DNA of 64,000 nucleotides from positions 1 through 64,000 of the forward strand of contig NZ_FOFF01000042.1 of NCBI RefSeq assembly GCF_900110755.1. Direction: 5' to 3'. Both the position numbers and the translations under genes were made by a program. The notes beneath the pieces were generated by a model that saw only the letters and a program-made list of their open reading frames with translations, was not told where the DNA came from and ran no database searches. Numbering within the stretch: position 1 is the first letter of the stretch; each line of letters opens with the position of its first letter. Positions 32,191 to 40,552 of this stretch are shown here, one piece after another. This stretch comes from Streptomyces sp. yr375 (GTDB lineage Bacteria > Actinomycetota > Actinomycetes > Streptomycetales > Streptomycetaceae).

Positions 32191-34350
32191 TTACTTTCCG
32201 CCACCATCAGCGAGAGGGGAGCGGATCAGGTCGTACGATCCGTAACCGTCCTCGGACTCGTCCTTGGCGATGACGCCGTCCTCCAGGAGCTCCGCCCTGA
32301 GCCGGTTCCACCAGGACCGCTGACCGGCCAGGTCGACCCGCATCCACAGGTCGCTCAGCTCCTTGGGCTCAAAGCTGTCTTTGCCTTCGCGCACCCAGGA
32401 ATCAAGGCGAGCAAAGATGGCGGCCCGCGTGTCCTCAGCGCTCATCCGGTCGCTGTCCGGCACCAAGCCGGGCAGCTGGAAGACCGGGGCGTCGTCGGCC
32501 GGGGCCTCGATCTCGGTCTCGACGCTGAGGTGGTCGTACGCGCCGGGCTCGGGGTCGGCGGCCAGGATCTGCCGCAGTTCCTCGTCCAAGTCCTCGGTCT
32601 CCTTCGCGAGCAGCTCCGGGTCGATCTCGATCTCCACGTCCTCGTCCTCCTCGTCCTCGCCAGCGTCGGCGTCGTACTCGGAGGCCGGGTCCGCCGCCGG
32701 GGCGGCGGGGGCGGCCGGCTGCTGGGGGAAGGCGCCGGCTCCGTCGGCGTCGCCCTCCAGGAGCGGGGTGGTGTAGAACGTGCGGTTCGTCCACAGCGCG
32801 CCGAACGCGTTCGCGGTCGTCTCGTCCATGGGGGTGCGCACGTTCATGCCCGCGGTGACGGCGGCCGCCAGGGTGGGGCGGTCGGCGTTGTAGGTGCGGG
32901 CGGTCACCGCCCAGCGGTCTTCGGCGATACCCATCCCGGCCGCGTACAGGTAGCCGGGCTTCCTGTTCGCCCAGCCGGGGAAGGCGCCGGCGTCGATCGC
33001 CTCGGGCGGCAGGACGTACTGGGCTTCCGCCCCGTCGGACAGGCCGTAGGCCATACCGGCGGGGTGGTTGGAGCGCGCCGTGGTGTCCATCTGGTCGTGC
33101 GTGGCGCGCTGGATGGAGGAGAGGAACCAGCCGCCGGTGGAGCGCAGGGTGCGCAGCACCTTGCTGTACGCCTCACCGTCGGCGAAGTCGGCGGCCTCCT
33201 CACCGATGATCAGCAGGAAGTTCAGGCCGCAGCCCGGCTTCCACTTGGCCAGGCCCTTGGCCGCGAGGTACTCGCCGCGGGCCTTGATGACCGTGTGCAT
33301 CTGCTTGAAGAACCGGCGGGCGTCCTTCTCGTTGGTGATCACCATGTCGGCGGCGTGCCGGACGTGCCCGTAGTCCTGCATGAACTTCGAGCAGTTGATG
33401 ACGATGACGGACACCTCGGTGCGGGTGGCGGCCTCGGTCACGATGATCGAGTTGCCGACCGTCTTGCCCGCGCCGTTGACGCCCTGGGCGACGCAGTGCT
33501 CGACGTTCTCGCCGCCCTTGACCTCCTGCGGGTCGTTGAGGATGCCGGGCAGGTTGAGCTTGAGCGTCTCGCCGTCCTCGTACCGTCCGAGGTTGATCGG
33601 CATGTCGCCGAACCCGGCGCCGAACGCGCTCGGGCCGGGCCAGGCGAAGCCCTCCTTGAGGAGGTCGGCGACCTGGACCCGCATGGTGATCAGCGAGGCG
33701 TCGTCGTCGTCGACGGTGTGGGTGATGCGGCCGTTGCCGAGCTTGAGCGCGGAGGTCATGGCGGGGATACGGCGGGCGAACTCGTCCGCCGTAGCCCCGT
33801 CCTTCGCCTCGATCTTGGCGACGACCGTGCCCTTGCCGTTGGACTGGGCTTCCTTCAACTCGTGCTTGGCCAGGCCGATCTCGGATTCGAGCTTGGCCCA
33901 CTTGCCGCCGGCCTTCTCACCCGAACCCTTCTTGTACAGCGCCGACCAGAGGTGGTTGGCGATGCACAGGCCGGACCCGGCGAGCATCCAGGCGCCCATC
34001 GTGGCGCCGGACTCCAGGCCCACCACGGTGCCCAGGGTGACCCCGGCCGTGGTGGCGACGGCGTTGACCTGGTGGAGGTAGCGCACGTCCCTGTCGCGCT
34101 TGGCCTTGTGGTCCATGTGGTTGATGAACTTGGCCAGGGCCGCGCCGGTGCCGGCCAGACCGAGCGCGGCGAGCGCCAGGGAGGCCGGGGTGGTGGCGAG
34201 CAGCACGTGGGCGGTCTCAGCGACCAGGCAGCCGCCGATGTTGATGCCCCACGGCCCGCCGTAGGTGACCCATGCCTTCCTCGAGGACTCCTGCTCCTCT
34301 TCGGTACGGGTGTCGATCTTCTTCGCTCGTGCGGAGATACGGCGTGCCAT
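32191..34350 (-). CDS. TraB/FtsK-like DNA translocase for conjugation
   Basis: A 719-residue protein. Membrane segments lie between about residues 30 and 135; the motor domain has Walker A GVNGAGKT near residue 290, FLLIIGEEAADF at the Walker B position (Gly where Asp is usual, followed by Glu) and QRATHDQMDTTAR; the C-terminal 90 residues look like a winged helix (PKELSDLWMRVDLAG). Streptomyces TraB proteins are hexameric pumps that move double-stranded DNA and bind short repeats at the transfer locus through this last domain. A long acidic linker separates motor and tail. The chosen ATG shares a base with the upstream stop. Confidence 0.88.
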   Translation of the reverse strand: MARRISARAKKIDTRTEEEQESSRKAWVTYGGPWGINIGGCLVAETAHVLLATTPASLALAALGLAGTGAALAKFINHMDHKAKRDRDVRYLHQVNAVATTAGVTLGTVVGLESGATMGAWMLAGSGLCIANHLWSALYKKGSGEKAGGKWAKLESEIGLAKHELKEAQSNGKGTVVAKIEAKDGATADEFARRIPAMTSALKLGNGRITHTVDDDDASLITMRVQVADLLKEGFAWPGPSAFGAGFGDMPINLGRYEDGETLKLNLPGILNDPQEVKGGENVEHCVAQGVNGAGKTVGNSIIVTEAATRTEVSVIVINCSKFMQDYGHVRHAADMVITNEKDARRFFKQMHTVIKARGEYLAAKGLAKWKPGCGLNFLLIIGEEAADFADGEAYSKVLRTLRSTGGWFLSSIQRATHDQMDTTARSNHPAGMAYGLSDGAEAQYVLPPEAIDAGAFPGWANRKPGYLYAAGMGIAEDRWAVTARTYNADRPTLAAAVTAGMNVRTPMDETTANAFGALWTNRTFYTTPLLEGDADGAGAFPQQPAAPAAPAADPASEYDADAGEDEEDEDVEIEIDPELLAKETEDLDEELRQILAADPEPGAYDHLSVETEIEAPADDAPVFQLPGLVPDSDRMSAEDTRAAIFARLDSWVREGKDSFEPKELSDLWMRVDLAGQRSWWNRLRAELLEDGVIAKDESEDGYGSYDLIRSPLADGGGK

Positions 34351-34811
34351 CACGCTGCCCTTCCGGCCTCGCCCGGACGCCCGGCGGCGCCCTTGGGCTT
34401 GTCACCGATGGAGAATCCGGGCTTCTTCGAGCCCTTGCCCTCGCGCGCCTTCCGCTCAGCCTCGATCTCGGGCTGGATGAAGTGCTTGACGAAGGACGCG
34501 TACATCTTGACGCCGCTCAGTCCGAGGACCTTCGCGGCGGACGCGCCGCCCTTGAGGTGGGCGGACACCAGCTTCGCGCGGATCTTGGACTGGGCCCCGA
34601 ACGTCCACCATTTGCCCTTGTACTGGGCGAGGATGGCGCCGACCATGTCCGCGTCCATGCCGATCCGCATGTGGAGCTCCAGGCCGATGGCCCGCAGGAT
34701 CCGGGCGTACTGGTAGAGGTCGCGGTCGCTCGTGAACTCGATCTTCTCCAGCTGCTTGATGAGCTCCGAGAGGTTCGAGCCGAGCTTCTCGCCGCTGTCG
34801 CTGTCGCTCAT
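34350..34811 (-). CDS. TraB-coupled hypothetical protein
   Basis: A 153-residue, mostly helical, basic protein (SELIKQLEKIEFTSDRDLYQ, then YKGKWWTFGAQSKIRAKLVS). Its stop shares a base with the TraB start, so it is translated with it. The tail is Lys/Gly-rich. The WW and the basic helices suggest contact with DNA or membrane. No family named. Confidence 0.7.
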   Translation of the reverse strand: MSDSDSGEKLGSNLSELIKQLEKIEFTSDRDLYQYARILRAIGLELHMRIGMDADMVGAILAQYKGKWWTFGAQSKIRAKLVSAHLKGGASAAKVLGLSGVKMYASFVKHFIQPEIEAERKAREGKGSKKPGFSIGDKPKGAAGRPGEAGRAA

Positions 34812-34916
34812 GTCGGGGTGGGTTCCTTCCGGTGAGGGGGTGGTGCGGGGTCGGGGGCTGTCACCTCCCCGCGGGCCCGCACCTCGCGGTGCGGAGCCAC
34901 GGGCAAGCGGCAGGAG

Positions 34917-35123
34917 TCACTTGCTGGAGGCGGTGCTGTCGTTGGCGCTGGAGATCGCGGCGCCGATGCCGGTGCCGATGCCGTCGATCGCGTTCGCGAG
35001 CGGCGACGTCGCCAGGGCGTAGCCGCACACGAGCGCGGCGATCAGGACGCCCGCTCGCATGTCGGAGCGCCAGAACAGGTAGGTGAAGCCACCGGCGAGC
35101 AGGAAGAGGGGCAGTGCAATCAC
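34917..35123 (-). CDS. Small two-pass membrane protein
   Basis: A 68-residue protein from a GTG with TTGGAGG 5 bases upstream. Two membrane helices (about 3-18 and 24-42) and a polar tail ending SSANDSTASSK. The size and place suit a spread-type accessory of the TraB system; this is by context only. Confidence 0.7.
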   Translation of the reverse strand: MIALPLFLLAGGFTYLFWRSDMRAGVLIAALVCGYALATSPLANAIDGIGTGIGAAISSANDSTASSK

Positions 35124-35282
35124 GAGGTCCTCCAAGGACGGGGAGTCGGGGAAGTGCTCTCCAGCCGCGAGGGCCGAACAGAGCTGGGGAAGCAGGTGCT
35201 CCTTCGCTCTCCACCGCCACCGGGCCGCAGGGGCGGGCCGGTGGCGACTGGGCAACGCAGGAAGCGGGGCGGGCTCTTGGTG

Positions 35283-35549
35283 TCAGGCAGCGGAGCGGGC
35301 CCGGTTGCGGGCTGCGCGGCGCTTGAGCGCCCGCCGCTCGTCCTCGGAGAGCCCGCCCCAGACGCCGTCGTGCTGGCCGGTCTCCAGCGCCCACCGGAGG
35401 CACTGCTCGATGACCGGGCACCGGCGGTGGCAGACGGCCTTGGCCTCCTCGATCTGCAGGAGCGCCGGTCCGGTGTTGCCGATGGGGAAGAACAGCTCCG
35501 GATCCTCTTCGCGGCACGAGGCCTGATGGCGCCAGTCCACGGCGGTCAC
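35283..35549 (-). CDS. WhiB-like iron-sulfur regulator (typical)
   Basis: An 88-residue protein with four cysteines at 12, 40, 44 and 50 (C-x27-C-x3-C-x5-C... the usual Wbl spacing is C-C-x2-C-x5-C, so the middle gap is one residue longer), the turn DGVWGGLSEDE and a basic tail RRALKRRAARNRAR for DNA contact. It stands near the head of the leftward operon and is the likely regulator of it. The GTG shares GTGA with a short upstream frame; a GTG 9 bases later is an alternative. Confidence 0.88.
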   Translation of the reverse strand: MTAVDWRHQASCREEDPELFFPIGNTGPALLQIEEAKAVCHRRCPVIEQCLRWALETGQHDGVWGGLSEDERRALKRRAARNRARSAA

Positions 35550-35644
35550 TTCCCGCCGCGGGCCCGGCGCAGGGCCTCTTCGATGATCGGGTCCGTGGTT
35601 TCGTCGTTCCGTGCGACGCTGTGAGCGTTCAACAGGGCCTCCAT
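35546..35644 (-). CDS. Possible 32-residue leader peptide of the WhiB-like gene
   Basis: The frame MEALLNAHSVARNDETTDPI to the end RRARGGK overlaps the WhiB-like start by GTGA, the pattern seen between real genes here. The ribosome site is weak and the frame is short, so it may be only a leader or chance. Confidence 0.35.
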   Translation of the reverse strand: MEALLNAHSVARNDETTDPIIEEALRRARGGK

Positions 35645-35654
35645 CCAGGTCCTG

Positions 35655-35687
35655 GACAGCCCCAGGGGTCCGATCCCTGGGGCTGTC
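35655..35687. promoter_or_regulatory. 13-base-arm stem-loop at the head of the transfer operon
   Basis: GACAGCCCCAGGG pairs perfectly with CCCTGGGGCTGTC around 7 bases, just before the first frame of the leftward operon. It could be an operator or a 5' leader hairpin. Confidence 0.6.
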
Positions 35688-35869
35688 GCGGTTGGTAGAG
35701 CGGGCGTCCACCGCGCTCTCCACCGCCCACCGACCGACCCGAAGACCGGGCGGCGGGCGACTGGGCAGCGCGGGGCTGCTGGTTCAAAGGGGCGCGGTAG
35801 CGCGCCGGTCGCCTTCTGCAGGCGGTGCCGGGTCGGTTCCCGGTGCGTCATGTCGAGCTGTGACACGCG

Positions 35870-36329
35870 CCGTGGTTGGTACGGCGCCTCAGCTGCGGCT
35901 TCACTCCACCGGATTGGTGGGTGCGACGGGCAAGGTCGGGCCGCGGGGACAAGGCTTCACCCGGCTTGTCTCGGGGGCGATCTGTCTCATCTCGCCACAT
36001 GCTTTGGGGCCACGCTGGTCGATCCGCTTGCCATCCAGCCGGTGGTGCATCGTGCTGGTCAGCTCCCGGTCCTTCCCCACGTCCCCGGTCGCCCGGAAAC
36101 GGCTTTGCCTCGCGTAGGGGGAGAGCAGGCGTGCCTCTCGCGCCAGCCCCGCATGATCACTATTCAGTTCTCAAGAGAACGGCCGCTGCCTTTCACACCC
36201 CGCGAGCGGGGCCCCGAGATCGGGGGGTCCGGGCGGTACATCGGGGACCGAGGGTCCGGCTCCCTCATCCGGCGCCGCCCTGGGGCGGTTCCGGGTGGGA
36301 GAGCCGGGTCCGTGAGGACCCGGCTGGAG
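35870..36329. other. Gene-free region with GGGTCCG repeats and a terminator
   Basis: About 460 bases lack coding character on both strands. AGCCGGGTCC/GGACCCGGCT (about 36302-36325) is a clean terminator stem for the leftward gene ending beside it. GGGTCCG occurs several times between 36220 and 36320. TraB proteins recognise short direct repeats at their transfer locus, so this non-coding stretch by the operon head is a place to look for it. Confidence 0.45.
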
Positions 36330-36734
36330 CTAGGCCGCGAGCGGCAGGGGCTCCGTGGCGGTGGCCGGCGGCGTGATGCGCAGCTGCGCGGCGTAGGGAA
36401 TGAGCGCGTCGACCAGGCGCTCGCGGACCAGCTCGGTGATCGAGGGGTCCGCCGCGAGGATGTCCTCGGCAGCCGCCCTGCGCGCCGCGAAGTCGTGGGC
36501 GACCTTTGCCTGTGCGGCCTTCCGGCCCTTCTTCAGGCTGGAGGCGGCGTCCCAGCGGGCCAGCTCGTCCGGGGTCACGAACTCGTGCATCTCCAGCGGC
36601 GTACCGAACGCGACGGCCAGGTCGACGTCGCCGAAATCCGGCAACTCCACCTCGATCGCGTCCAGCAGCTCCTGCGTCTCAGCGTCGAAGCCCTCGGTGG
36701 CGAGGCTGGCGGCGGGGCGGCGGATGACATTCAT
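36330..36734 (-). CDS. Hypothetical protein divergent from the GntR regulator
   Basis: A 134-residue protein starting MNVIRRPAASLATEGFDAET, with GAGGAG 9 bases upstream. Acidic first half (AIEVELPDFGDVDLAVAFG), helical Lys/Ala-rich second half. Family unknown. It shares the operator-rich divergent promoter with the regulator and is probably one of its targets. Confidence 0.75.
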   Translation of the reverse strand: MNVIRRPAASLATEGFDAETQELLDAIEVELPDFGDVDLAVAFGTPLEMHEFVTPDELARWDAASSLKKGRKAAQAKVAHDFAARRAAAEDILAADPSITELVRERLVDALIPYAAQLRITPPATATEPLPLAA

Positions 36735-36829
36735 GGAGTGGTGCTCCTCTCGGAAGTGGAGATCTCGGGAGGCGTCCCGATGGCGGGTGGGCAAGGCGAA
36801 GCAGTCACGAGACGGCGCCTCGACAACCA

Positions 36830-36987
36830 CCTCGTTAGCGAGGTTTGATGCGCCTTCAGTACACCGTTCCTCGTTAGCGATGTCAAGAAGCACGTTAGCG
36901 AGGTACGATCCTGCCGCGGCTCCCGCTCGGATCAAGGCGTCCCTTCCGACACCTCGGTAACAAGCGGCCGTAGGATCGCTAGCGAGG
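36830..36987. promoter_or_regulatory. Four-copy operator CTCGTTAGCGAGG in a divergent promoter
   Basis: Near-palindromic copies CCTCGTTAGCGAGG (36830), CCTCGTTAGCGATG (36869), CACGTTAGCGAGG (36891) and ATCGCTAGCGAGG (36975) lie between the divergent genes. TACGAT follows the third copy and could be a -10 element covered by the repressor. Repeats of this kind are the usual targets of GntR proteins that control their own gene and transfer functions in Streptomyces plasmids. Confidence 0.85.
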
Positions 36988-36998
36988 TAGGGAGACGC

Positions 36999-37751
36999 AT
37001 GGCGAGTGAGACGAGCCCGAAGCGGCCGAAGTACCAGCGCATTGCCGATGACCTGAAGGCGGCGATCGAGTCGGGCCAGTACGGCCCCGGCGATCGCTTG
37101 CCCGGCGAATCGGCCCTGGCCGAGCAGTACGGCGTGGCCACGCTGACCGCTCGCCAAGCGCTGAAGATCCTGCGCACCGAAGGTCTGGTGGAGACAAAGA
37201 AGGGGGCTGGCGCCCGGGTCATTTCTTTCCGCCCGATCCGTCGCCACGGCATCCAGCGGCTGACGCGCGCACAGTGGGGCGCAGGCAAGTCCATCTGGTC
37301 CGCCGACGAGGAACGGCCCGTGACGATCGATGTCCGCGTCGACACGATCGAGGCGCCCGATCACATCGCCCGCATGCTCGATCTCGGAGAGGGCGGATCC
37401 GTGTGCGCTCGCTCGCGACGCTTCGTCCTGGAACAGCGACCCGTCATGCTCGCCACCTCGTACCTGCCGTTCGCGCTGGTAGAGGGCACTGCCATCACCC
37501 GTGTGGACACCGGTGAAGGTGGCACTTACGCACGGCTCGGAGAAATCGGCCACGCGCCGGCCCATTTCCGAGAGGAGATCCGCTGCCGCCTTCCCACGGC
37601 CGAAGAAGCCGAAGGCCTCGAGATGCCCCTGGAGCGTCCAGTGGTCAAGTTGTGCCGTACGGCCTTCGATTCCGAGGGGGGCGCTGTCGAGGTCAACGAG
37701 ATGACGCTCGACAGCGCCGCGTACGTCCTCGAGTACGCATTTGACGCCTGA
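36999..37751 (+). CDS. GntR/HutC-family repressor (KorSA/TraR-like)
   Basis: A 250-residue regulator. The N-terminal winged helix reads YQRIADDLKAAIESGQYGPG, LPGESALAEQYGVATLTARQ and LKILRTEGLVETKKG; the C-terminal half is a UTRA ligand domain (CARSRRFVLEQRPVMLATSY). Regulators of this build keep transfer genes of Streptomyces conjugative elements off in most cells. The four-copy operator is directly upstream, so autoregulation is likely. The ligand is unknown. Confidence 0.92.
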   Translation: MASETSPKRPKYQRIADDLKAAIESGQYGPGDRLPGESALAEQYGVATLTARQALKILRTEGLVETKKGAGARVISFRPIRRHGIQRLTRAQWGAGKSIWSADEERPVTIDVRVDTIEAPDHIARMLDLGEGGSVCARSRRFVLEQRPVMLATSYLPFALVEGTAITRVDTGEGGTYARLGEIGHAPAHFREEIRCRLPTAEEAEGLEMPLERPVVKLCRTAFDSEGGAVEVNEMTLDSAAYVLEYAFDA

Positions 37752-37774
37752 TCGACGTGGCTTATGCACGGCAC

Positions 37775-38059
37775 TCACCGATCCCGCCGGTCAGACGACG
37801 CGAAAAGGATCTTGAGGAGGAAGCCAGTGGCGCTACTTCCGGCGACCGCCACGACAATGTCGCGGATCGTCAGGAGCAAGACCGATACGACCAGGCCAGC
37901 AGTCAGGATTGCCGCGATGGCTACAGCAGCCTTGGCCCAGTGCCGCGACTTCGGCAGTGGCCCGCGGCCGCCGCACTGGCAACCGGTGACGGGAGCGTTG
38001 GTCGTGAAGTCAGTGGAGCGACCGTGCGCGTCGGTCACCAAGTGCCGGTTGTCGGTCAC
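37775..38059 (-). CDS. Small membrane protein, convergent with the GntR gene
   Basis: A 94-residue protein from a GTG with GAGGAGG 5 bases upstream. A polar head with GCQCGG, then two hydrophobic stretches (AAVAIAAILTAGLVVSVLLL and DIVVAVAGSSATGFLLKIL). It could be a spread or entry-exclusion type protein; no family recognised. Confidence 0.7.
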   Translation of the reverse strand: MTDNRHLVTDAHGRSTDFTTNAPVTGCQCGGRGPLPKSRHWAKAAVAIAAILTAGLVVSVLLLTIRDIVVAVAGSSATGFLLKILFASSDRRDR

Positions 38060-38280
38060 GGTGTCCTCCTCAACTCGCCGCTGGATCGCATGAATTTGCT
38101 GATCACAACCGTCTGATGAGGGAGCATGACCAAACGAGGTCCGGCAGCGGCCCCGTACCGGACCAGTCCGGGACATGGAGAGGACCGCTGCCGGACCAGG
38201 GCTCTCGCTCTGCTGACTAGCCGTCGTTGCAGCACGACACTGGGCACTGCAGAGCACGTATTCGTGACTCGGGAGGACCG

Positions 38281-39603
38281 GTGGCCGGCAACGCGCGCAA
38301 GGGAGATCCGCGGACGACGTTGGAGTTCCTGCTGCGCCAGCAGCCGCGTACGTACGAAGAGATCGTCCGTGAATTCGGGCGTCTCGCTGACGAGTTGGGT
38401 GAGAACGTCACTCTCAGCTCTCGGCATCTGCGTCGGCTGGCCAGTGGGGAACGAGCTGGCACTACCCCAGTCATGCGTCGTGTTCTGCAGCAGATGTTCG
38501 GCAAGCCGCTCGATGAGCTTCTGGCGCCGTGGGATGGCGGAGCTTTACCGGCGGTGGACGAATCCACGGGGCTGGTCCTGGCCACAGGGCAGCCAACTGC
38601 GGACCGGGAGTTGATTGAAATGGCGGCACGACGCGCTAAGAGCTTTGCACTTGCGGCAGGCCAGACCGAGTTGACGTCCGACGTGATGGAACAGGTGCAC
38701 GCGGATGTCCAGCGGCTGGCGACCGATTACCCGCAGTTTCCATTGTCGGAGCTGCTGCCGGATCTGATCACGACGCAGGACACCGTCTTCACGCTGCTGG
38801 AACAGCAGCGGCGTCCTTCTCAGGCGCGCCAGCTCTACTTCCTCGCCGGTGTCACGGGTGGTCTGCTCGCGAAGGCGTCGCACGACATGGCCGACCCGCA
38901 CGCGGCGTTGACTCAGGCGCGTACGGCGTTCGTGTGTGCCGACAACGCCGACCACAACGGTCTGCGGGCTTGGATCCGCGGCATCCAGTCGCTGGTCTCG
39001 TACTGGGCTGGCCGCACGCGGGAGTCCGTCCGCTACGCCCAGTCCGGCGCGGAGTTCGCGACGACCAACACGTCCAGCGTGTGGCTGCCGATGAACGAAG
39101 CCCGTGCCTGGGCGGCCCTCGGCAACGCGAACGCGGCGCGGGCCGCCATCGAGCGAGCCGAGAACGCCTGGGACGGCGTGCAGGAAGACGAGGTCGATGA
39201 GCTAGGCGGGCTGTGCAGCTTTGGCCGCACCCGCCAGATCTACTACGCGGCCGAAGCCCTGTCGTGGCTGCCCTCACAGGCCGACGCGGCAGGCGACTAC
39301 GCCACCCGTGCCGTGGAGGCCTACGGCGACACCGCGTCCCCGGAATGGGCATTCGGCGACCAGGCCGGATCGCACAGCGCCCTGGCCATCGCACGTATCC
39401 AGGCCGGCGAACTTGAAGGCGCACAAGAAGCCGTGGCGCCTGTCCTCGGGCTCGCTCCCGAGCAGCGCATCAACGGAATCATCACCTGCACCCAGCGGGT
39501 GCACCGCGCGCTTCGGGACTCGCCTCTCGCCGACGCCGGCGCCGATCTGCAGGAGCAGATCGAGGTCTTCACCCGCACGCCCCTGAAGCCCCTGCCCCGT
39601 TAG
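38281..39603 (+). CDS. XRE regulator with TPR-like C-terminal region
   Basis: A 440-residue protein from a GTG preceded by GGGAGG. The N-terminal DNA-binding part contains LSSRHLRRLASGERAGTTP; the rest is a long array of helix pairs with TPR spacing (YFLAGVTGGLLAKASHDMAD, then WIRGIQSLVSYWAGRTRESV). Streptomyces has many such regulators, in which the helical part is thought to sense a peptide or partner. It probably forms an operon with the acetyltransferase gene 8 bases downstream. Confidence 0.85.
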   Translation: MAGNARKGDPRTTLEFLLRQQPRTYEEIVREFGRLADELGENVTLSSRHLRRLASGERAGTTPVMRRVLQQMFGKPLDELLAPWDGGALPAVDESTGLVLATGQPTADRELIEMAARRAKSFALAAGQTELTSDVMEQVHADVQRLATDYPQFPLSELLPDLITTQDTVFTLLEQQRRPSQARQLYFLAGVTGGLLAKASHDMADPHAALTQARTAFVCADNADHNGLRAWIRGIQSLVSYWAGRTRESVRYAQSGAEFATTNTSSVWLPMNEARAWAALGNANAARAAIERAENAWDGVQEDEVDELGGLCSFGRTRQIYYAAEALSWLPSQADAAGDYATRAVEAYGDTASPEWAFGDQAGSHSALAIARIQAGELEGAQEAVAPVLGLAPEQRINGIITCTQRVHRALRDSPLADAGADLQEQIEVFTRTPLKPLPR

Positions 39604-39611
39604 GAGTCCCG

Positions 39612-40154
39612 TTGACGTATCCGATCCGCATCCCTGGCGCCTCGGTCACCTTGCGCGAGTTCACTCGCGATGACGTCGACGATGTCCTGGCCATCATCGG
39701 CGACGACAAGGTCACAGCCTCGCTGTCCTTCGACAGCCGCAACCGGGACCAGGCCGTCGCCATGCTCGAGGGCGCGATTGAGCGCGCTCAACAGGAGCCC
39801 CGGACCGAGTTCTATCTCGGGGTGACGAAGCGCGACGACGACAGCGTGATCGGATTCGCTCGGATCGGGCTCAGCGGCGTCCAGGCCGGGAAGTTGGGCT
39901 ACGCCATCGCAGCGAAGGAGTGGGGCCGCGGCTATGCGACGGACGCGGCCCGCACTCTGGTCACGTACGCGTTCAAGGAGCGCGGTCTCCACAGGGTCAC
40001 CGCCGCCATCGGGCCGGACAACGTCGCCTCGATCGCCGTCGTGCAGCAGCTCGGGTTTACGCGTGAAGGCACGCTGCGGGACCACGTCTTCACCAACGGA
40101 GCGTGGCGGGACAGCGTGCTGTTCTCCGTTCTCGCCCATGAGTGGAGCTGGTGA
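39612..40154 (+). CDS. GNAT N-acetyltransferase (RimJ/RimL-like), TTG start
   Basis: A 180-residue GNAT enzyme: SVTLREFTRDDVDDVLAIIG at the start, GYAIAAKEWGRGYATDAART (motif A, acetyl-CoA loop) and DNVASIAVVQQLGFTREGTL (motif B). The best start is TTG, with AGGAG 5 bases before it and no ATG or GTG nearby; TTG starts give weaker translation. The substrate may be a ribosomal protein, an antibiotic or a small amine. Confidence 0.9.
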   Translation: MTYPIRIPGASVTLREFTRDDVDDVLAIIGDDKVTASLSFDSRNRDQAVAMLEGAIERAQQEPRTEFYLGVTKRDDDSVIGFARIGLSGVQAGKLGYAIAAKEWGRGYATDAARTLVTYAFKERGLHRVTAAIGPDNVASIAVVQQLGFTREGTLRDHVFTNGAWRDSVLFSVLAHEWSW

Positions 40155-40252
40155 TGTTGACACGGTTCGTGCGCGATGCATCGTTCGGTGCTGGCACAGA
40201 TCACTCTCGCCCTGTATCTTTCAGGGGTTCATCGATCTTGAGAGGCTGTGCC

Positions 40253-40552
40253 ATGCCCGACGCGGACCCGTTGCAGCGGGTGGATGCCCTACTCGATGAC
40301 GTCCTGCCGCCGCCGCGTGTGCGGCAGCAGCTGCGCCTTGCCGCGGGCCTCACTCAGCAGGAGGTTGCGGATGCTGTGGGAGTGAAGCGCCTCGCCGTGG
40401 CTCGGTGGGAGTTGGGGCAGACCCATCCGCGCCGGCCTCACCGCGCGGTCTACATGCACCTTCTCAAGCGGCTCGCAGAGCGCTTCCCGGAGGCTGCGGA
40501 GCCGAATACAGGCACGCCGACGCCAGCCTCGGAATCAAGGGGGTCGGGATGA
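40253..40552 (+). CDS. Small XRE protein related to the N-terminus of Tap
   Basis: A 99-residue protein with GAGAGG before the ATG. Its HTH region (LRLAAGLTQQEVADAVGVKR, then AVARWELGQTHPRRPHRAVY and LLKRLAERFPE) aligns along its length with residues 1-80 of Tap (LREAAGLSQAQIAKALDTRR, LLEKLAERFPA). It thus looks like a free-standing copy of the Tap DNA-binding head. It could compete with Tap for its sites or regulate the tap-tpg operon. Confidence 0.8.
   Translation: MPDADPLQRVDALLDDVLPPPRVRQQLRLAAGLTQQEVADAVGVKRLAVARWELGQTHPRRPHRAVYMHLLKRLAERFPEAAEPNTGTPTPASESRGSG

Noticed and set aside
35660..35810. tRNA-like pieces: GTTGGTAGAGC (D-arm-like) and GGTTCAAA (T-loop-like)
   Set aside because: They are about 90 bases apart and the sequence between and around them gives no acceptor or anticodon stem.
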